The notes: generated by a model from the letters alone, not told the origin. A DNA stretch of 64,000 nucleotides from an uncultured Bacilli bacterium (GCA_947629655.1 CANREL010000002.1:1-64000), one strand, 5' to 3'; numbered from the stretch's first letter, positions 41,961 through 51,727 are shown. Numbers and translations are program-made.

Positions 41961-43073
41961 ATGAAAAAAGTAGGAATTGTAACTTTTCAAAACGCTAACA
42001 ATTTTGGAGCCATTTTGCAAGCGTATGCTACTCAAAAGACAATAGAAAAATTAGGATATAAATCATACATTATTAATTATGATAATCCAATTATAGGAAA
42101 TAATTATAAAATATTGCCACCAATGTCAAAAAATCCTTTAAAGTCGCTTCGAAGAATTGTGATAAGTTTAGGTCGAATAAAAGATAATATGGATCGTATT
42201 AAAAATTTTGATGAATTTCGAAATAAATATCTAAATTTAACTGAACCGATGAATAAAGATGATATTATGAATAAACCACCAAAATATGACATCTATGTAT
42301 CTGGTTCTGATCAGATATGGAATCCTAAATTTACAAATAGTCTAGACGATGTATACACTTTGAATTTTGGTAAAAATTCTGTTAGAAGAGTTGCCTATGC
42401 TTCAAGTACTGGTAATGCTATGGAAAATAATGATAATGATGAAATGTATAAACAAAAATTAAAAATATATAATCACATTTCTGTAAGAGAAAAAAATTCT
42501 GCAAACAAACTAGAAAAAATATTAAATAGAAAAGTGTTTACTGCCCTAGACCCATCTTTATTATTAGATAAAAATGATTGGCATGAATTGAGCAAAAGTA
42601 TAAAAAGACCTAACTATAAATACATATTGAGTTATAATCCAGGTGGTGCTAAAGATTTATACTTTGAGGCAATTAACTCAATTGCTAAAAGAATGGGATA
42701 TCATGTAATATACTTAGATATTGGAGATAAAAAAAATATAGTAGTAGATAATAAAATTTCTAAATATTCTGCATCACCAGACGAATTTGTAAGTTTAGTA
42801 GAAAATGCTGAACTAGTTGTAACTTCATCATTTCATGGATTAGCTTTTGCTTTAAATTTAAATGTAAAAGTAATGGTTGTTTATGGATGGATATATGATA
42901 GATTAGAAAATTTATTAAACATATTGGATTTAAAGGATATAGTTGTTAATGATAGAGAAGATATCGACAAAATATACAATAAAGAGATAGATTGGAATAA
43001 AGTAAATAAGTTATTGGGAAAAGAAAGAGAAAAATGTTTAAAATGGCTAGATGATTCATTAAAGAATAATTGA
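41961..43073 (+). CDS. Polysaccharide pyruvyl transferase family protein
   Basis: A 370-residue protein of the CsaB/WcaK type: KVGIVTFQNANNFGAILQAYATQ at the start, YVSGSDQIWNP, DPSLLL, and VVTSSFHGLAFALNL near the C-terminus, all standard family blocks. It transfers pyruvate ketals to sugars using phosphoenolpyruvate. The next gene is an FrhB-like Fe-S protein, a pairing common in exopolysaccharide clusters. ATG 41961 follows AGAGGTG. Confidence 0.86.
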   Translation: MKKVGIVTFQNANNFGAILQAYATQKTIEKLGYKSYIINYDNPIIGNNYKILPPMSKNPLKSLRRIVISLGRIKDNMDRIKNFDEFRNKYLNLTEPMNKDDIMNKPPKYDIYVSGSDQIWNPKFTNSLDDVYTLNFGKNSVRRVAYASSTGNAMENNDNDEMYKQKLKIYNHISVREKNSANKLEKILNRKVFTALDPSLLLDKNDWHELSKSIKRPNYKYILSYNPGGAKDLYFEAINSIAKRMGYHVIYLDIGDKKNIVVDNKISKYSASPDEFVSLVENAELVVTSSFHGLAFALNLNVKVMVVYGWIYDRLENLLNILDLKDIVVNDREDIDKIYNKEIDWNKVNKLLGKEREKCLKWLDDSLKNN

Positions 43074-43083
43074 GGTGTTAATA

Positions 43084-44238
43084 ATGAATAATTTTTATGA
43101 TAGTAACAATAAAAAAGATTGTAATGGTTGTGGAGTATGTGCATTAAAATGTCCTAAAAATGCTATTACAATGATTGAAGATGAAGAAGGATTTTTATAT
43201 CCCAAAATTGATAAAAATAAATGTATAAATTGTGGTTTGTGTAAAAAGATTTGTCCTAATAACCCTCAAGAGAATGAAAAAGTTAATCAAGCTTATGTGG
43301 TTACACTTAAAAATGCAAAAAAGAAACACGATAGTTCATCTGGTGGTGCTTTCTTCTCAATAGCTAAATATGTGTTAGATAAAAAAGGAGTAGTATTTGG
43401 TGTTAAGTATAATGATAAACTTGAAGCTGTTCATGATTATGTTGAAAATCTAAAAGATTTAAAACAATTTCAAGGATCAAAATACGTTAGAAGCGATTTA
43501 GGAAAATCATATGAAAAATTGAAAAAATTTATTGATGATGGACGAATTGTTCTTTTTACTGGTACACCATGTCAATGTGCTGGCGCAAGAAAATTTGTTA
43601 ATAATAATGCTAATTTATTAACTTGTGAAATAATTTGTCATGCCAATCCGTCTCCCAAAGTTTTCAATCTATACAAAAAAAATCTTGAAAACATACACCA
43701 TAAAAAAATAAAACAGATTTTATTTAGAGATAAAGACAGTGGATGGAAAAATCAAGTTCCTACAATTATTTTTGAAGATGAAACAAAAATACAAGAAAAC
43801 AGTTATTTTAATGCTTTTGTTTCAGAATTAATCAATAGACCATCTTGTTATTCATGCCGTTTTTGTACACCAAAACGATACTCTGACTTCAGTATAGGGG
43901 ATGCTTGGGGATATGAAAATTTTACAACAATGAACAATGACGATTCAGGACTTTCTCTATTGTGCGTCAATACTCAAAGAGGAGAAAAAATATTTGAAGA
44001 GATAAAAGACAGTTTTGAAATTGACCAAGTTGATAAAGAAAAAGCTTTTTCATACAATCATAATAAAAACATGAAAGTACATAGTAATCGTCAAAAATTC
44101 TTTACATCTCTTTCTAAAGGCGAAATAAATGAGCAAAATATAATTGAAAATTTAAATAAATATTCAGAAAGATCTTTGCTTTATCGTTCAATAAATTTAT
44201 TAAAGAGATCTGTAAAATTTGTATTGAGAATTAAATAA
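43084..44238 (+). CDS. FrhB-like Fe-S protein (coenzyme F420 hydrogenase beta family)
   Basis: A 384-residue protein. Two 4Fe-4S clusters are bound by CNGCGVCALKCP and CINCGLCKKICP at the N-terminus. The central FrhB domain has SSSGGAFFSIAKYVL, GTPCQCAG and FRDKDSGWKNQ; a later cysteine set reads CYSCRFCTPKRYSDFSIGDAWG. Such proteins occur beside pyruvyltransferases in capsule clusters without F420; a redox role in sugar or pyruvyl modification is assumed but not proven. Last gene of the operon. Confidence 0.83.
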   Translation: MNNFYDSNNKKDCNGCGVCALKCPKNAITMIEDEEGFLYPKIDKNKCINCGLCKKICPNNPQENEKVNQAYVVTLKNAKKKHDSSSGGAFFSIAKYVLDKKGVVFGVKYNDKLEAVHDYVENLKDLKQFQGSKYVRSDLGKSYEKLKKFIDDGRIVLFTGTPCQCAGARKFVNNNANLLTCEIICHANPSPKVFNLYKKNLENIHHKKIKQILFRDKDSGWKNQVPTIIFEDETKIQENSYFNAFVSELINRPSCYSCRFCTPKRYSDFSIGDAWGYENFTTMNNDDSGLSLLCVNTQRGEKIFEEIKDSFEIDQVDKEKAFSYNHNKNMKVHSNRQKFFTSLSKGEINEQNIIENLNKYSERSLLYRSINLLKRSVKFVLRIK

Positions 44239-44253
44239 TAATTTATAACAATT

Positions 44254-44282
44254 AAAAATATTAGAAATTCTAATATTTTTTT
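44254..44282. terminator. Bidirectional terminator at the end of the polysaccharide operon
   Basis: A 12-bp perfect AT-rich stem (44254-44265 with 44269-44280), 3-base loop, T-tract; shared with tspO on the other strand. Confidence 0.85.
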
Positions 44283-44739
44283 AATTTAATACATATATAC
44301 CAATAGTTAGATATGTAGCAAATAATATCCAGATTAAATAGGGGATATTTAAATATGCTGATATCTTTCTTTTTTTATTGAATAAATAGATCATGTATAT
44401 GACTAGTACATCTAATAAAATAATCCATATAATCGCGAATAATCGCCATTTTAGAGTGAAGAATATTATTGACCAAAATAGATTTACAAATAATTGAAGA
44501 TAATAGATAAATCCTTCATAATAATCATATGGATAATCTCTTTTAAATAAGTAGTAAGATATTCCCATCAATAGATAAATTATGCTCCAAGCAATGGGAA
44601 ATAGTATTTTAGGTGGAGCAAGAGGTGGTTGTTTTAAAGCTACATAGTCGATATCACCTGATATCAAGAAACCAACTATACTACCTAATACAATTGGTAA
44701 AAATAGATAAAAAAGTGCTTTTAATATATTATTTTTCAT
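44281..44739 (-). CDS. tspO: TspO/MBR family membrane protein
   Basis: A 152-residue protein with five membrane helices. Family marks are KQPPLAPPKILFPIAWSIIYLLMGISYYL, NLFWSIIFF and the late LIWILFATYLTIGIYVLN. TspO proteins bind porphyrins and sterol-like ligands and are linked to stress. No haem pathway is seen in this window. ATG 44739 is preferred over 44745 because the AAAGG site would abut the latter. Convergent with the polysaccharide operon. Confidence 0.9.
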   Translation of the reverse strand: MKNNILKALFYLFLPIVLGSIVGFLISGDIDYVALKQPPLAPPKILFPIAWSIIYLLMGISYYLFKRDYPYDYYEGFIYYLQLFVNLFWSIIFFTLKWRLFAIIWIILLDVLVIYMIYLFNKKRKISAYLNIPYLIWILFATYLTIGIYVLN

Positions 44740-44796
44740 ATTCATCCTTTCAATTTTAATATATTCAATAATTAGTTATTTATTCTTTTATTATTC

Positions 44797-44805
44797 TGAT
44801 ATAAT
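44797..44805 (+). promoter_or_regulatory. Extended -10 box for the GmrSD-type gene
   Basis: TGA-TATAAT about 25 bases before the start codon. Confidence 0.6.
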
Positions 44806-44832
44806 ATAACTATATTTGAAGTGAGGTGGACT

Positions 44833-46599
44833 ATGATAACTACTAAAGATCCCATTACTAATATTAAAAAGTTACTTTCTAAAACCATTATTGAATTACC
44901 ATCTTTTCAACGTGCTTATTCTTGGAGACAAAGTGAAGTAAAAACTTTTATTGATGATGTTTTTTTAAATCTTCAGAAAGAAGAAGAGTATTTTATCGGT
45001 GTCCTTTATTATATTAAGGGTGATAAAACTAAAAAAATTATTGATGGACAACAACGTTTAACAACTATCTTTTTAATTTTAAATGCTATTAGACTAATCG
45101 ATAGTAAACTTTTTGAATCTCATGGATTAAGTTTTTTTATTGGTAATAGAGCTAAACTTGACTTTGAAGAATCATCACCATTTTGTTATACCTTGTTTCA
45201 AGCCGAAAATATGGATGCGATAAGAGATGAGATTTCTAAAGAACCGATTTTAAATTTTAGTAAAATGAATTTATTCATTAATCAAGAGTACATCTATAAT
45301 TATTTAAAAGATAAAAATATTGAATTATTAATCGATAATTTTTTAAATAATGTCACGATGATTTTTATCGCAACTGACAACTTGTCTTCAGCTTCTAAAA
45401 TATTTGAAAACATAAATTCAAAAGGTTTAGTTCTAGATAATATTGATCTAATTAAGAATGCTTACTTTTCTAGAATTAAGGATCGTCCAGGCGAACATGA
45501 CTTTTCATCTGTTAAATATAAGAGATGGAAAAATATTGAAAATTATTTTTATCCTAAAATATCTAATGTTACTAATTCTAAAGAACTAGATCAAGAAAAA
45601 GATCAATCTTTAAGAAACTTTAATGAATTGTTTTCTATTTTTGTCGTATTGAATGATGGTAAGAAAACACCAAAAAAATCGCGAAAATTATATTTGAATT
45701 ATTTGAATAAAATCGATGGTTACACCGACCAACAATTGCGTGAAGAAATGGAGAAGTTAGAAAAACTAGCTGCCAGTTTCACTTACATTATTAATCCGTA
45801 TGATAAAAGTATTAAAAATTGGGAATTCATTCAATCATATATTGGTTTTATGTACCAAATAGGTATTCGTATGCATCAACCATTTATCATCGCTTTAATA
45901 AATGTTTTAGAAAATGATAATCATACTTATCGTGGTAACAAAAAGAAGATGTGTTCACTTTTGACGAAGAATTTGATGTTTCACTTCATCTTTAATACAA
46001 CTTTTAGTCTACGTCCATCTATCATCGGTGAGTTTTACAATGATATTTCTAACAAAATTTATATTAAGAAATTAAAGTTTAAAGACATTGAAAATGAATT
46101 TCATAAAAAAATGAGTGATATTTTAAATAAGAATATTGGTAGGGATAGAGAAAAATACAAAACTTCTCTTAAAAATATATTATTTACTATTGATCGTTGC
46201 AAAGCTGATAAAAGTGTTTTAAAAAAACACACTAAAAAATTTAAATCAAGAGATGCGATTGATGTTCTCTTAGGAAGTCTAGAAACATATTTGCGAAATG
46301 ACTATTCTAATATCGCTACTATTGATACCATTGAACACATTTCTGGTTTGGGTGGTGAAAAAGCAAAAGACGTTAAGAATTTTAATATCTTTAACTTATT
46401 GCCATTAGAAGAGAAATTAAATAGTGATTCTGGATCTTTAGAACTCAGTGTTAAGATATCTAATTATCGTAAGAGTCATTATCAACTCACTAAAGAGTTT
46501 TGTAATATATATGACCAATTAGAAGATAAAGATGAAATATTTGCAAAATGGCAAGATTTTATAACTGATACAATTATTAAAATGCTTGATGAGATTTAA
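44833..46599 (+). CDS. DUF262-DUF1524 protein (GmrSD-type type IV restriction candidate)
   Basis: A 588-residue protein. The N-terminal DUF262 part has LPSFQRAYSWRQSEV (22-36) and the nucleotide-binding DGQQR motif (71-75). The C-terminal part has TIEHISGLGG, FNLLPLEEKLN, YRKSHYQLTKEF and a late Trp, the layout of the DUF1524 nuclease domain. The His-containing EHI is kept, but the Pro that usually follows is not. GmrSD enzymes cleave phage DNA with modified cytosines. The gene stands alone with its own promoter between the polysaccharide and ABC loci. ATG 44833 follows GAGGTGG. Confidence 0.8.
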   Translation: MITTKDPITNIKKLLSKTIIELPSFQRAYSWRQSEVKTFIDDVFLNLQKEEEYFIGVLYYIKGDKTKKIIDGQQRLTTIFLILNAIRLIDSKLFESHGLSFFIGNRAKLDFEESSPFCYTLFQAENMDAIRDEISKEPILNFSKMNLFINQEYIYNYLKDKNIELLIDNFLNNVTMIFIATDNLSSASKIFENINSKGLVLDNIDLIKNAYFSRIKDRPGEHDFSSVKYKRWKNIENYFYPKISNVTNSKELDQEKDQSLRNFNELFSIFVVLNDGKKTPKKSRKLYLNYLNKIDGYTDQQLREEMEKLEKLAASFTYIINPYDKSIKNWEFIQSYIGFMYQIGIRMHQPFIIALINVLENDNHTYRGNKKKMCSLLTKNLMFHFIFNTTFSLRPSIIGEFYNDISNKIYIKKLKFKDIENEFHKKMSDILNKNIGRDREKYKTSLKNILFTIDRCKADKSVLKKHTKKFKSRDAIDVLLGSLETYLRNDYSNIATIDTIEHISGLGGEKAKDVKNFNIFNLLPLEEKLNSDSGSLELSVKISNYRKSHYQLTKEFCNIYDQLEDKDEIFAKWQDFITDTIIKMLDEI

Positions 46600-46608
46600 A
46601 TTTTTAAA

Positions 46609-46643
46609 ATGTCACTTGGATGTCACTTTCTTTTTAATATAAT
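46609..46643 (+). promoter_or_regulatory. Direct-repeat operator and promoter of the ABC/two-component locus
   Basis: ATGTCACTT occurs twice, at 46609-46617 and 46620-46628 (11-base period, one helical turn). The repeats cover the -35 region of the -10 box TATAAT at 46638-46643. Such tandem sites are typical targets of OmpR-family regulators like the one encoded at 49873. Confidence 0.6.
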
Positions 46644-46671
46644 GATACTGTAAAAAGAAGGAGGTCTTTTT

Positions 46672-47343
46672 ATGGAAATATTAAAAATTGAAAATTTGAC
46701 TAAAATATACGGAAAAGGTAATACTAAAGTCATTGCCTTAAACAATGTATCGTTCAGTGTCGAAAAAGGGGAGTTTGTCGCAATTGTTGGAGCTTCAGGA
46801 AGTGGTAAAAGTACTTTATTGCACTTGATTGGGGGAGTAGATAGACCAACTAGTGGTAAAGTTTACATCGATGGTAAAAACATTTATGATTATTCAGACG
46901 ATGAATTAGCTATTTTTAGGCGTCGCCAAGTTGGGTTAATATATCAATTTTATAACTTAATACCAATTTTAAATATTGAAGAAAATATCACTTTACCATT
47001 AAATCTAGATGGTCGAAAAGTTGATCAAAAATATTTAAATGATTTGATTAAACTACTAGGACTTGACCATCGAAGACATCACTTGCCCAATGAATTATCT
47101 GGTGGTGAACAACAGAGGACGTCAATTGGTCGAGCTTTAATCACAAATCCAGCTATCGTTTTAGCTGATGAACCAACGGGAAATTTGGACTCTAAAGCTA
47201 GTGATGAAATAGTTGATTTATTAAAAAAATCTAATCGTGATTATAAACAGACCATTATCATGATTACCCATAACTTAGATATTGCTAAATGTGCTGACCG
47301 CATCATCACTATTGAAGATGGAAAAATTGTTAAGGAGGTATGA
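46672..47343 (+). CDS. ABC transporter ATP-binding protein (MacB/BceA type)
   Basis: A 223-residue ATPase: Walker A GASGSGKST (40-48), Q-loop YQFYNLIPILNIEENI, signature LSGGEQQRTSIGRAL, Walker B IVLADEPTGNLDS. This is the LolD/MacB/BceA type that pairs with FtsX-like permeases and often moves or removes antimicrobial peptides. An AAGGAGG site precedes ATG 46672. The permease gene follows after one base, then a response regulator and kinase. Confidence 0.93.
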   Translation: MEILKIENLTKIYGKGNTKVIALNNVSFSVEKGEFVAIVGASGSGKSTLLHLIGGVDRPTSGKVYIDGKNIYDYSDDELAIFRRRQVGLIYQFYNLIPILNIEENITLPLNLDGRKVDQKYLNDLIKLLGLDHRRHHLPNELSGGEQQRTSIGRALITNPAIVLADEPTGNLDSKASDEIVDLLKKSNRDYKQTIIMITHNLDIAKCADRIITIEDGKIVKEV

Positions 47344-47344
47344 A

Positions 47345-49825
47345 ATGAACGTCCTTAAAAAATTGTCTATCAAAAATTTAAAACTTAATACTAAAAGAAC
47401 TATTGGAACGATTATTGGTATTATTTTATCGACTTCATTAATATGTGCCGTCATAAGTATGGGTTTCAATTTCCAACAGACTTTTCTCAATAATGCCATT
47501 GAAAATGGCGGATATTATCATTTAAAAATCAGTGAATTGGAAGAGAAAGATATTGAAGTTTTGAATCGAAACCGCAATATTTCCAAAATTTCTAAGATTT
47601 ATGAACTGAATTATGGTAAAGATGAAAATGCTCGAATCGATATCTATTCAATGGATATTGATGTCTTTAAAAGTCGTTCTTATAAAATTGTTAACGGAAG
47701 ATTTCCAAAGAATGAAAATGAGATTATCGTCAATGATTGGTTTCTTTCTGGTAATGATTATCGCGTTGGTGATACTGTTGAAATACCAACCTACAAAAAA
47801 GAAGTCTTTCAGAAAAACCAAAAATATAAAATTGTCGGTGTTTTTGAACAAAAGGAAATTGGTTTTGGTGAATACATAATTACTACTAATGAAAAATCTG
47901 ATGTAATTGATGCCTATATCGTTTTAAAAAACCCCAAGAACTATAAAAAAGATATCTTAAATATTTTGGGTGAAGATACTAAAGATATCGATAATAGTTA
48001 TAGAAAGATTAGAGGAATTAATTACGAAAGTAAAAACTATGGTTCAACTTATAATATCAATGACAATATTTTAGAATATGAAGTATTAGCTTTTAATAGT
48101 ACGTTTTTAGCAACTTTAATTACTGTAATCAGCATTGTTTTATTGATTATCATTGTAACTAGTGTTTTCTGTATTCGTAATTCTTTTGCGATTGCGACAA
48201 CGGAAAAAACAAAACTATATGGCATGTTGATAAGTGTTGGTGCCACTAAAAAACAAATTCGTAAAAATGTCATTTATGAAGGATTTATTCTTGGTCTAAT
48301 TGCGATACCAATAGGTATTATTTGTGGTTATTTAGCTTCTTACATACTAATCATCATCATGAATGCCATCATGGGTGAATCGTTTCTCTTTGGTAGTACC
48401 GCTGTCAGTTTTAATTTCAATTTAATTCCGGCTGTAATAGCTATCGTTCTAGCCATGCTTACCATTTACTTATCATCACTTTCTTCAGCTATTAAAGCTA
48501 GTCATACGTCGCCAATTAAACAATTGCGAAATACTGATGATATTAAAATAAAATCTAAAAAATTGAAAACGCCAAAATTCATCACTAAATTTTTTAAAAC
48601 GGGTGGTGCCTTAGCCTATAAAAATTTGAAGAGAAGTAAGAAAAAATATCGTACAACTGTCATTTCTTTAACTGTCAGTATTCTCGTTTTCATTGCTTTG
48701 TACACTTTTATCAATGAAGTCTTTTCCGTAACTGATGAAATATACATAAAATATGATTATAATGTCATTGCTTCTAGTGAACACAATCTCGATTTTGATG
48801 ATATTGATAACATTAAAAAACTTGATGGCGTTAAAAAAGTATATACCACCTATGTTTTGACAAAAGGATCATCTTATATGAAAAATACTGATTTTAATCA
48901 CGTCACTAATATGGACTTTGCTGCCCAAGATTGTGAAGAAGATGATCAAGATGAAGAGGTGTGTGGTCCCCAATATATTGCCATTGATCTATTGATCTTT
49001 GATCCTGAGACATTCAAAGAATATTGTCATAAAGCTAAAATTGATTATGCTTCTGTCAAAGATAAAGCTATTTTAAATGATGACTATTCTGATCAAGAAG
49101 AAAATGGAAAGATTATTTCTAAACGCATATTTGATTACCAAAAAGGTGATTTATTACCAGCTGTTTTAAACGATAAGAATAAACACTTTAAAATCGGCGC
49201 TGTAACTGATGTCAATCCTTATGGTCGTGAAGATCCATACATAATGGAACCACGTTTAATTGTCTCTTTTGCATATTTTGATGAAAAAATCATTCCTCAA
49301 ACTCTATACATTGATGCAACGAATGCCAAAGAGGCTATTAAAAAGATTAAAACAATCAATCCCGCTCTTCACTTCAGCAACATGGAAGAAGAAGTTGAAT
49401 CAATGCGTAATCTTTCATTGATAGTTAGTATCTTCCTCTATGGTTTTATTACTGTCATTACCTTAATTGGTATTACTAATATCTTCAATACTATAACTTC
49501 TAATATGGAATTGCGTCAAAAAGAATTTGCCATGTTAAAAAGTGTTGGTATGACTAAAAAAGAATTCAATCGCATGATTAATCTTGAAACTATTTTCTAT
49601 TCGTTTAAATCACTATTTTATGGCATAACAATTGGTATTTTATTATCTTATTTAATCCATCTCGGAATAAATAAATCAGTCAGTTTAAAATATCATTTAC
49701 CAATCATACCAATTATCATTTGTATCATTTTTGTCTTTTTACTAGTATCGATCATCATGAAATATTCAATTAATAAAATTAGTAGACAAAACACGATTGA
49801 AACGATTAGAAATGATAATATCTAA
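47345..49825 (+). CDS. FtsX-like ABC permease, two-repeat type
   Basis: An 826-residue permease. Membrane helices are at about 18-40, 254-277, 309-340, 360-381, 437-456, 691-715, 756-775 and 785-805, with two large extracytoplasmic domains (about 41-250 and 457-690). This is the 8-helix duplicated FtsX form, not the 10-helix BceB form. ATG 47345 has AAGGAGG 6 bases upstream. With the ATPase it probably exports or expels a lipid-II-binding or membrane-active compound; substrate unknown. Confidence 0.88.
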   Translation: MNVLKKLSIKNLKLNTKRTIGTIIGIILSTSLICAVISMGFNFQQTFLNNAIENGGYYHLKISELEEKDIEVLNRNRNISKISKIYELNYGKDENARIDIYSMDIDVFKSRSYKIVNGRFPKNENEIIVNDWFLSGNDYRVGDTVEIPTYKKEVFQKNQKYKIVGVFEQKEIGFGEYIITTNEKSDVIDAYIVLKNPKNYKKDILNILGEDTKDIDNSYRKIRGINYESKNYGSTYNINDNILEYEVLAFNSTFLATLITVISIVLLIIIVTSVFCIRNSFAIATTEKTKLYGMLISVGATKKQIRKNVIYEGFILGLIAIPIGIICGYLASYILIIIMNAIMGESFLFGSTAVSFNFNLIPAVIAIVLAMLTIYLSSLSSAIKASHTSPIKQLRNTDDIKIKSKKLKTPKFITKFFKTGGALAYKNLKRSKKKYRTTVISLTVSILVFIALYTFINEVFSVTDEIYIKYDYNVIASSEHNLDFDDIDNIKKLDGVKKVYTTYVLTKGSSYMKNTDFNHVTNMDFAAQDCEEDDQDEEVCGPQYIAIDLLIFDPETFKEYCHKAKIDYASVKDKAILNDDYSDQEENGKIISKRIFDYQKGDLLPAVLNDKNKHFKIGAVTDVNPYGREDPYIMEPRLIVSFAYFDEKIIPQTLYIDATNAKEAIKKIKTINPALHFSNMEEEVESMRNLSLIVSIFLYGFITVITLIGITNIFNTITSNMELRQKEFAMLKSVGMTKKEFNRMINLETIFYSFKSLFYGITIGILLSYLIHLGINKSVSLKYHLPIIPIIICIIFVFLLVSIIMKYSINKISRQNTIETIRNDNI

Positions 49826-49846
49826 TAAAAGATTAAGCTCTACTCA

Positions 49847-49855
49847 TGTTATAAT
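49847..49855 (+). promoter_or_regulatory. Extended -10 box for the two-component genes
   Basis: TGT-TATAAT between the permease and the response regulator. Confidence 0.55.
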
Positions 49856-49872
49856 AAAAAAGAGGTGAGAAT

Positions 49873-50523
49873 ATGTTTTTACTCGTCGAAGATAATGAGT
49901 CCATTTCTAAAGGATTAGAATATTCTTTTAAACAGAATAAATTTGACTTAAAGATCATTGATAACGTTAGCGAAACAATTGTCTTTTTAGAGACAAATAA
50001 TCCCGAACTAATCATTTTAGATATAGCTTTGCCTGATGGCAATGGTCTTGACTTATATGAAGAATACATCAAAGAAAAAAATATTCCCACCATCTTTTTA
50101 ACTGCTATCGATGAAGAAGAGACAATCGTCAAAGGATTAAATATCGGCGCTGATGATTATTTGACGAAACCATTTTCTACTAAAGAATTGTTCGCTCGCA
50201 TCAACAAAATTTTACGCCAGAGAAACAAAAATACTATTATTAAAGTCAAAGATATTAAGTTTGATATTGATAAGATGGTCGTCTATAAAAATGACGTTCC
50301 TGTTGAATTGACCAGTCTTGAACTAAAGATTTTACAAATTCTCTTTTTAAATGTAAATAGAGTTGTGAGAAGAACCTTTTTAATAGACAAAGTCTATGAA
50401 TGGACTGGAAATGATATCAATGACAATACAATTACTGTCTATTTAAAAAGAATTAGAGAAAAACTGAAAACAGATATTATCATTACTATCAAAGGAATTG
50501 GGTATCGTATTGATGAAGAATAA
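49873..50523 (+). CDS. OmpR-family response regulator
   Basis: A 216-residue regulator. The receiver domain has the acidic pair E6/D7, phospho-acceptor D50 in LIILDIALPDGNG, and the K in YLTKPF. The C-terminal winged helix has LTSLELKILQILFLNVNRVVRR in parts and TITVYLKRIREKL. It probably acts with the overlapping kinase on the ABC genes upstream, through the 11-base direct repeats at 46609-46628. Confidence 0.93.
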   Translation: MFLLVEDNESISKGLEYSFKQNKFDLKIIDNVSETIVFLETNNPELIILDIALPDGNGLDLYEEYIKEKNIPTIFLTAIDEEETIVKGLNIGADDYLTKPFSTKELFARINKILRQRNKNTIIKVKDIKFDIDKMVVYKNDVPVELTSLELKILQILFLNVNRVVRRTFLIDKVYEWTGNDINDNTITVYLKRIREKLKTDIIITIKGIGYRIDEE

Positions 50524-51727
50524 TACTTCCTTAAAAAAATATCTCATATCAGTTTTTCTTATAACCATCATTTTTCTTTTCTTCTTCGCTCATTTATTTC
50601 GTATTCAATATCAAACTTATATGACTAATTACAATTTGAAATTAGATGCCATAATTACTAAAGTTCATGAACAATACCCTAAGATATCCAAAAATGAGAT
50701 CATTGATATCCTAAACTCTAAAGATAATAATCAAAATTCTTTTTCAACTGAATATGGAATTGATATCAGTATCGATTCACTCGTCTTAAAAAATGATGAA
50801 TTATTTAGGAAATATTTCTACTTAGATATTTTTTTAATCTTTATCTTTCTAATAGTATTAGTCATCATTTTCCTTTTATATGACCATCACAAAAATAAAA
50901 AAATTAGAGAAATAACTGACTTGATTGATCAAATTAATCACCAAAACTATATTCTTGATTTTACTGATAATGAAGAAAACTCTCTATCAATTCTTCAAAA
51001 TGAACTCTATAAGACGACCATTATGTTAAAAGAACAAGCTGAAAATGAAAAAAGAGCCAAAGACGAGTTGAAGAGATCTTTAGAAGATATATCCCATCAA
51101 TTAAAAACACCTTTGACATCTATAAGCATCATGCTTGATAATTTACTTGATAATCCAAACATGGATGAACTGACTAGAAATGACTTCATGACGAGCATTA
51201 AAAGAGACATCAATAATATTAATTTTCTAATCATATCACTTCTAAAATTATCAAAATTTGATACCAATACCATTGAACTAAATAATGATCTTTTAAAGAT
51301 TGATGAAATAGTTTCTGAAAGTATTAAAAATGTTGCAGCCCTTTGTGATCTTCAAAAGATAAATATATCTGTAAAAAAAGACAAACGAGCTACTATGATT
51401 GGTGACTATTTTTGGCAAGTGGAAGCTATTACTAATATTTTAAAAAATGCTATTGAACACTCTCCCCAAAATAGTACTATATCAATTTCCTATGAAAAGA
51501 ATAAAGCTTATTCTAAAATCGTTATAAAAGACGAGGGCGAAGGAATCTCTAAAAGTGACCAACGTCATATCTTTGAAAGATTCTATAAGAGAAAAAATAG
51601 TTCAAATAACAATTTCGGAATAGGTCTTGCTCTTGCTAAAAGTATTATCGAAAAGAACAATGGATTAATTAAAGTGGAATCCAAAAAAGATGTGGGAACT
51701 AGTTTCATCATAAAATATTTTAATTGA
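50513..51727 (+). CDS. Sensor histidine kinase
   Basis: A 404-residue kinase. Two membrane helices (about 12-30 and 102-124) flank an extracytoplasmic stretch of about 70 residues. The dimerisation domain has the phospho-accepting His195 in DISHQLKTPLTS. The ATPase domain shows N-box NILKNAIEHSP, G1 DEGEGIS, F-box IFERFYKR and G2 FGIGLALAKSI. ATG 50513 overlaps the regulator's end by 11 bases. The sensor loop is longer than in the intramembrane-sensing BceS group. Confidence 0.93.
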   Translation: MKNNTSLKKYLISVFLITIIFLFFFAHLFRIQYQTYMTNYNLKLDAIITKVHEQYPKISKNEIIDILNSKDNNQNSFSTEYGIDISIDSLVLKNDELFRKYFYLDIFLIFIFLIVLVIIFLLYDHHKNKKIREITDLIDQINHQNYILDFTDNEENSLSILQNELYKTTIMLKEQAENEKRAKDELKRSLEDISHQLKTPLTSISIMLDNLLDNPNMDELTRNDFMTSIKRDINNINFLIISLLKLSKFDTNTIELNNDLLKIDEIVSESIKNVAALCDLQKINISVKKDKRATMIGDYFWQVEAITNILKNAIEHSPQNSTISISYEKNKAYSKIVIKDEGEGISKSDQRHIFERFYKRKNSSNNNFGIGLALAKSIIEKNNGLIKVESKKDVGTSFIIKYFN

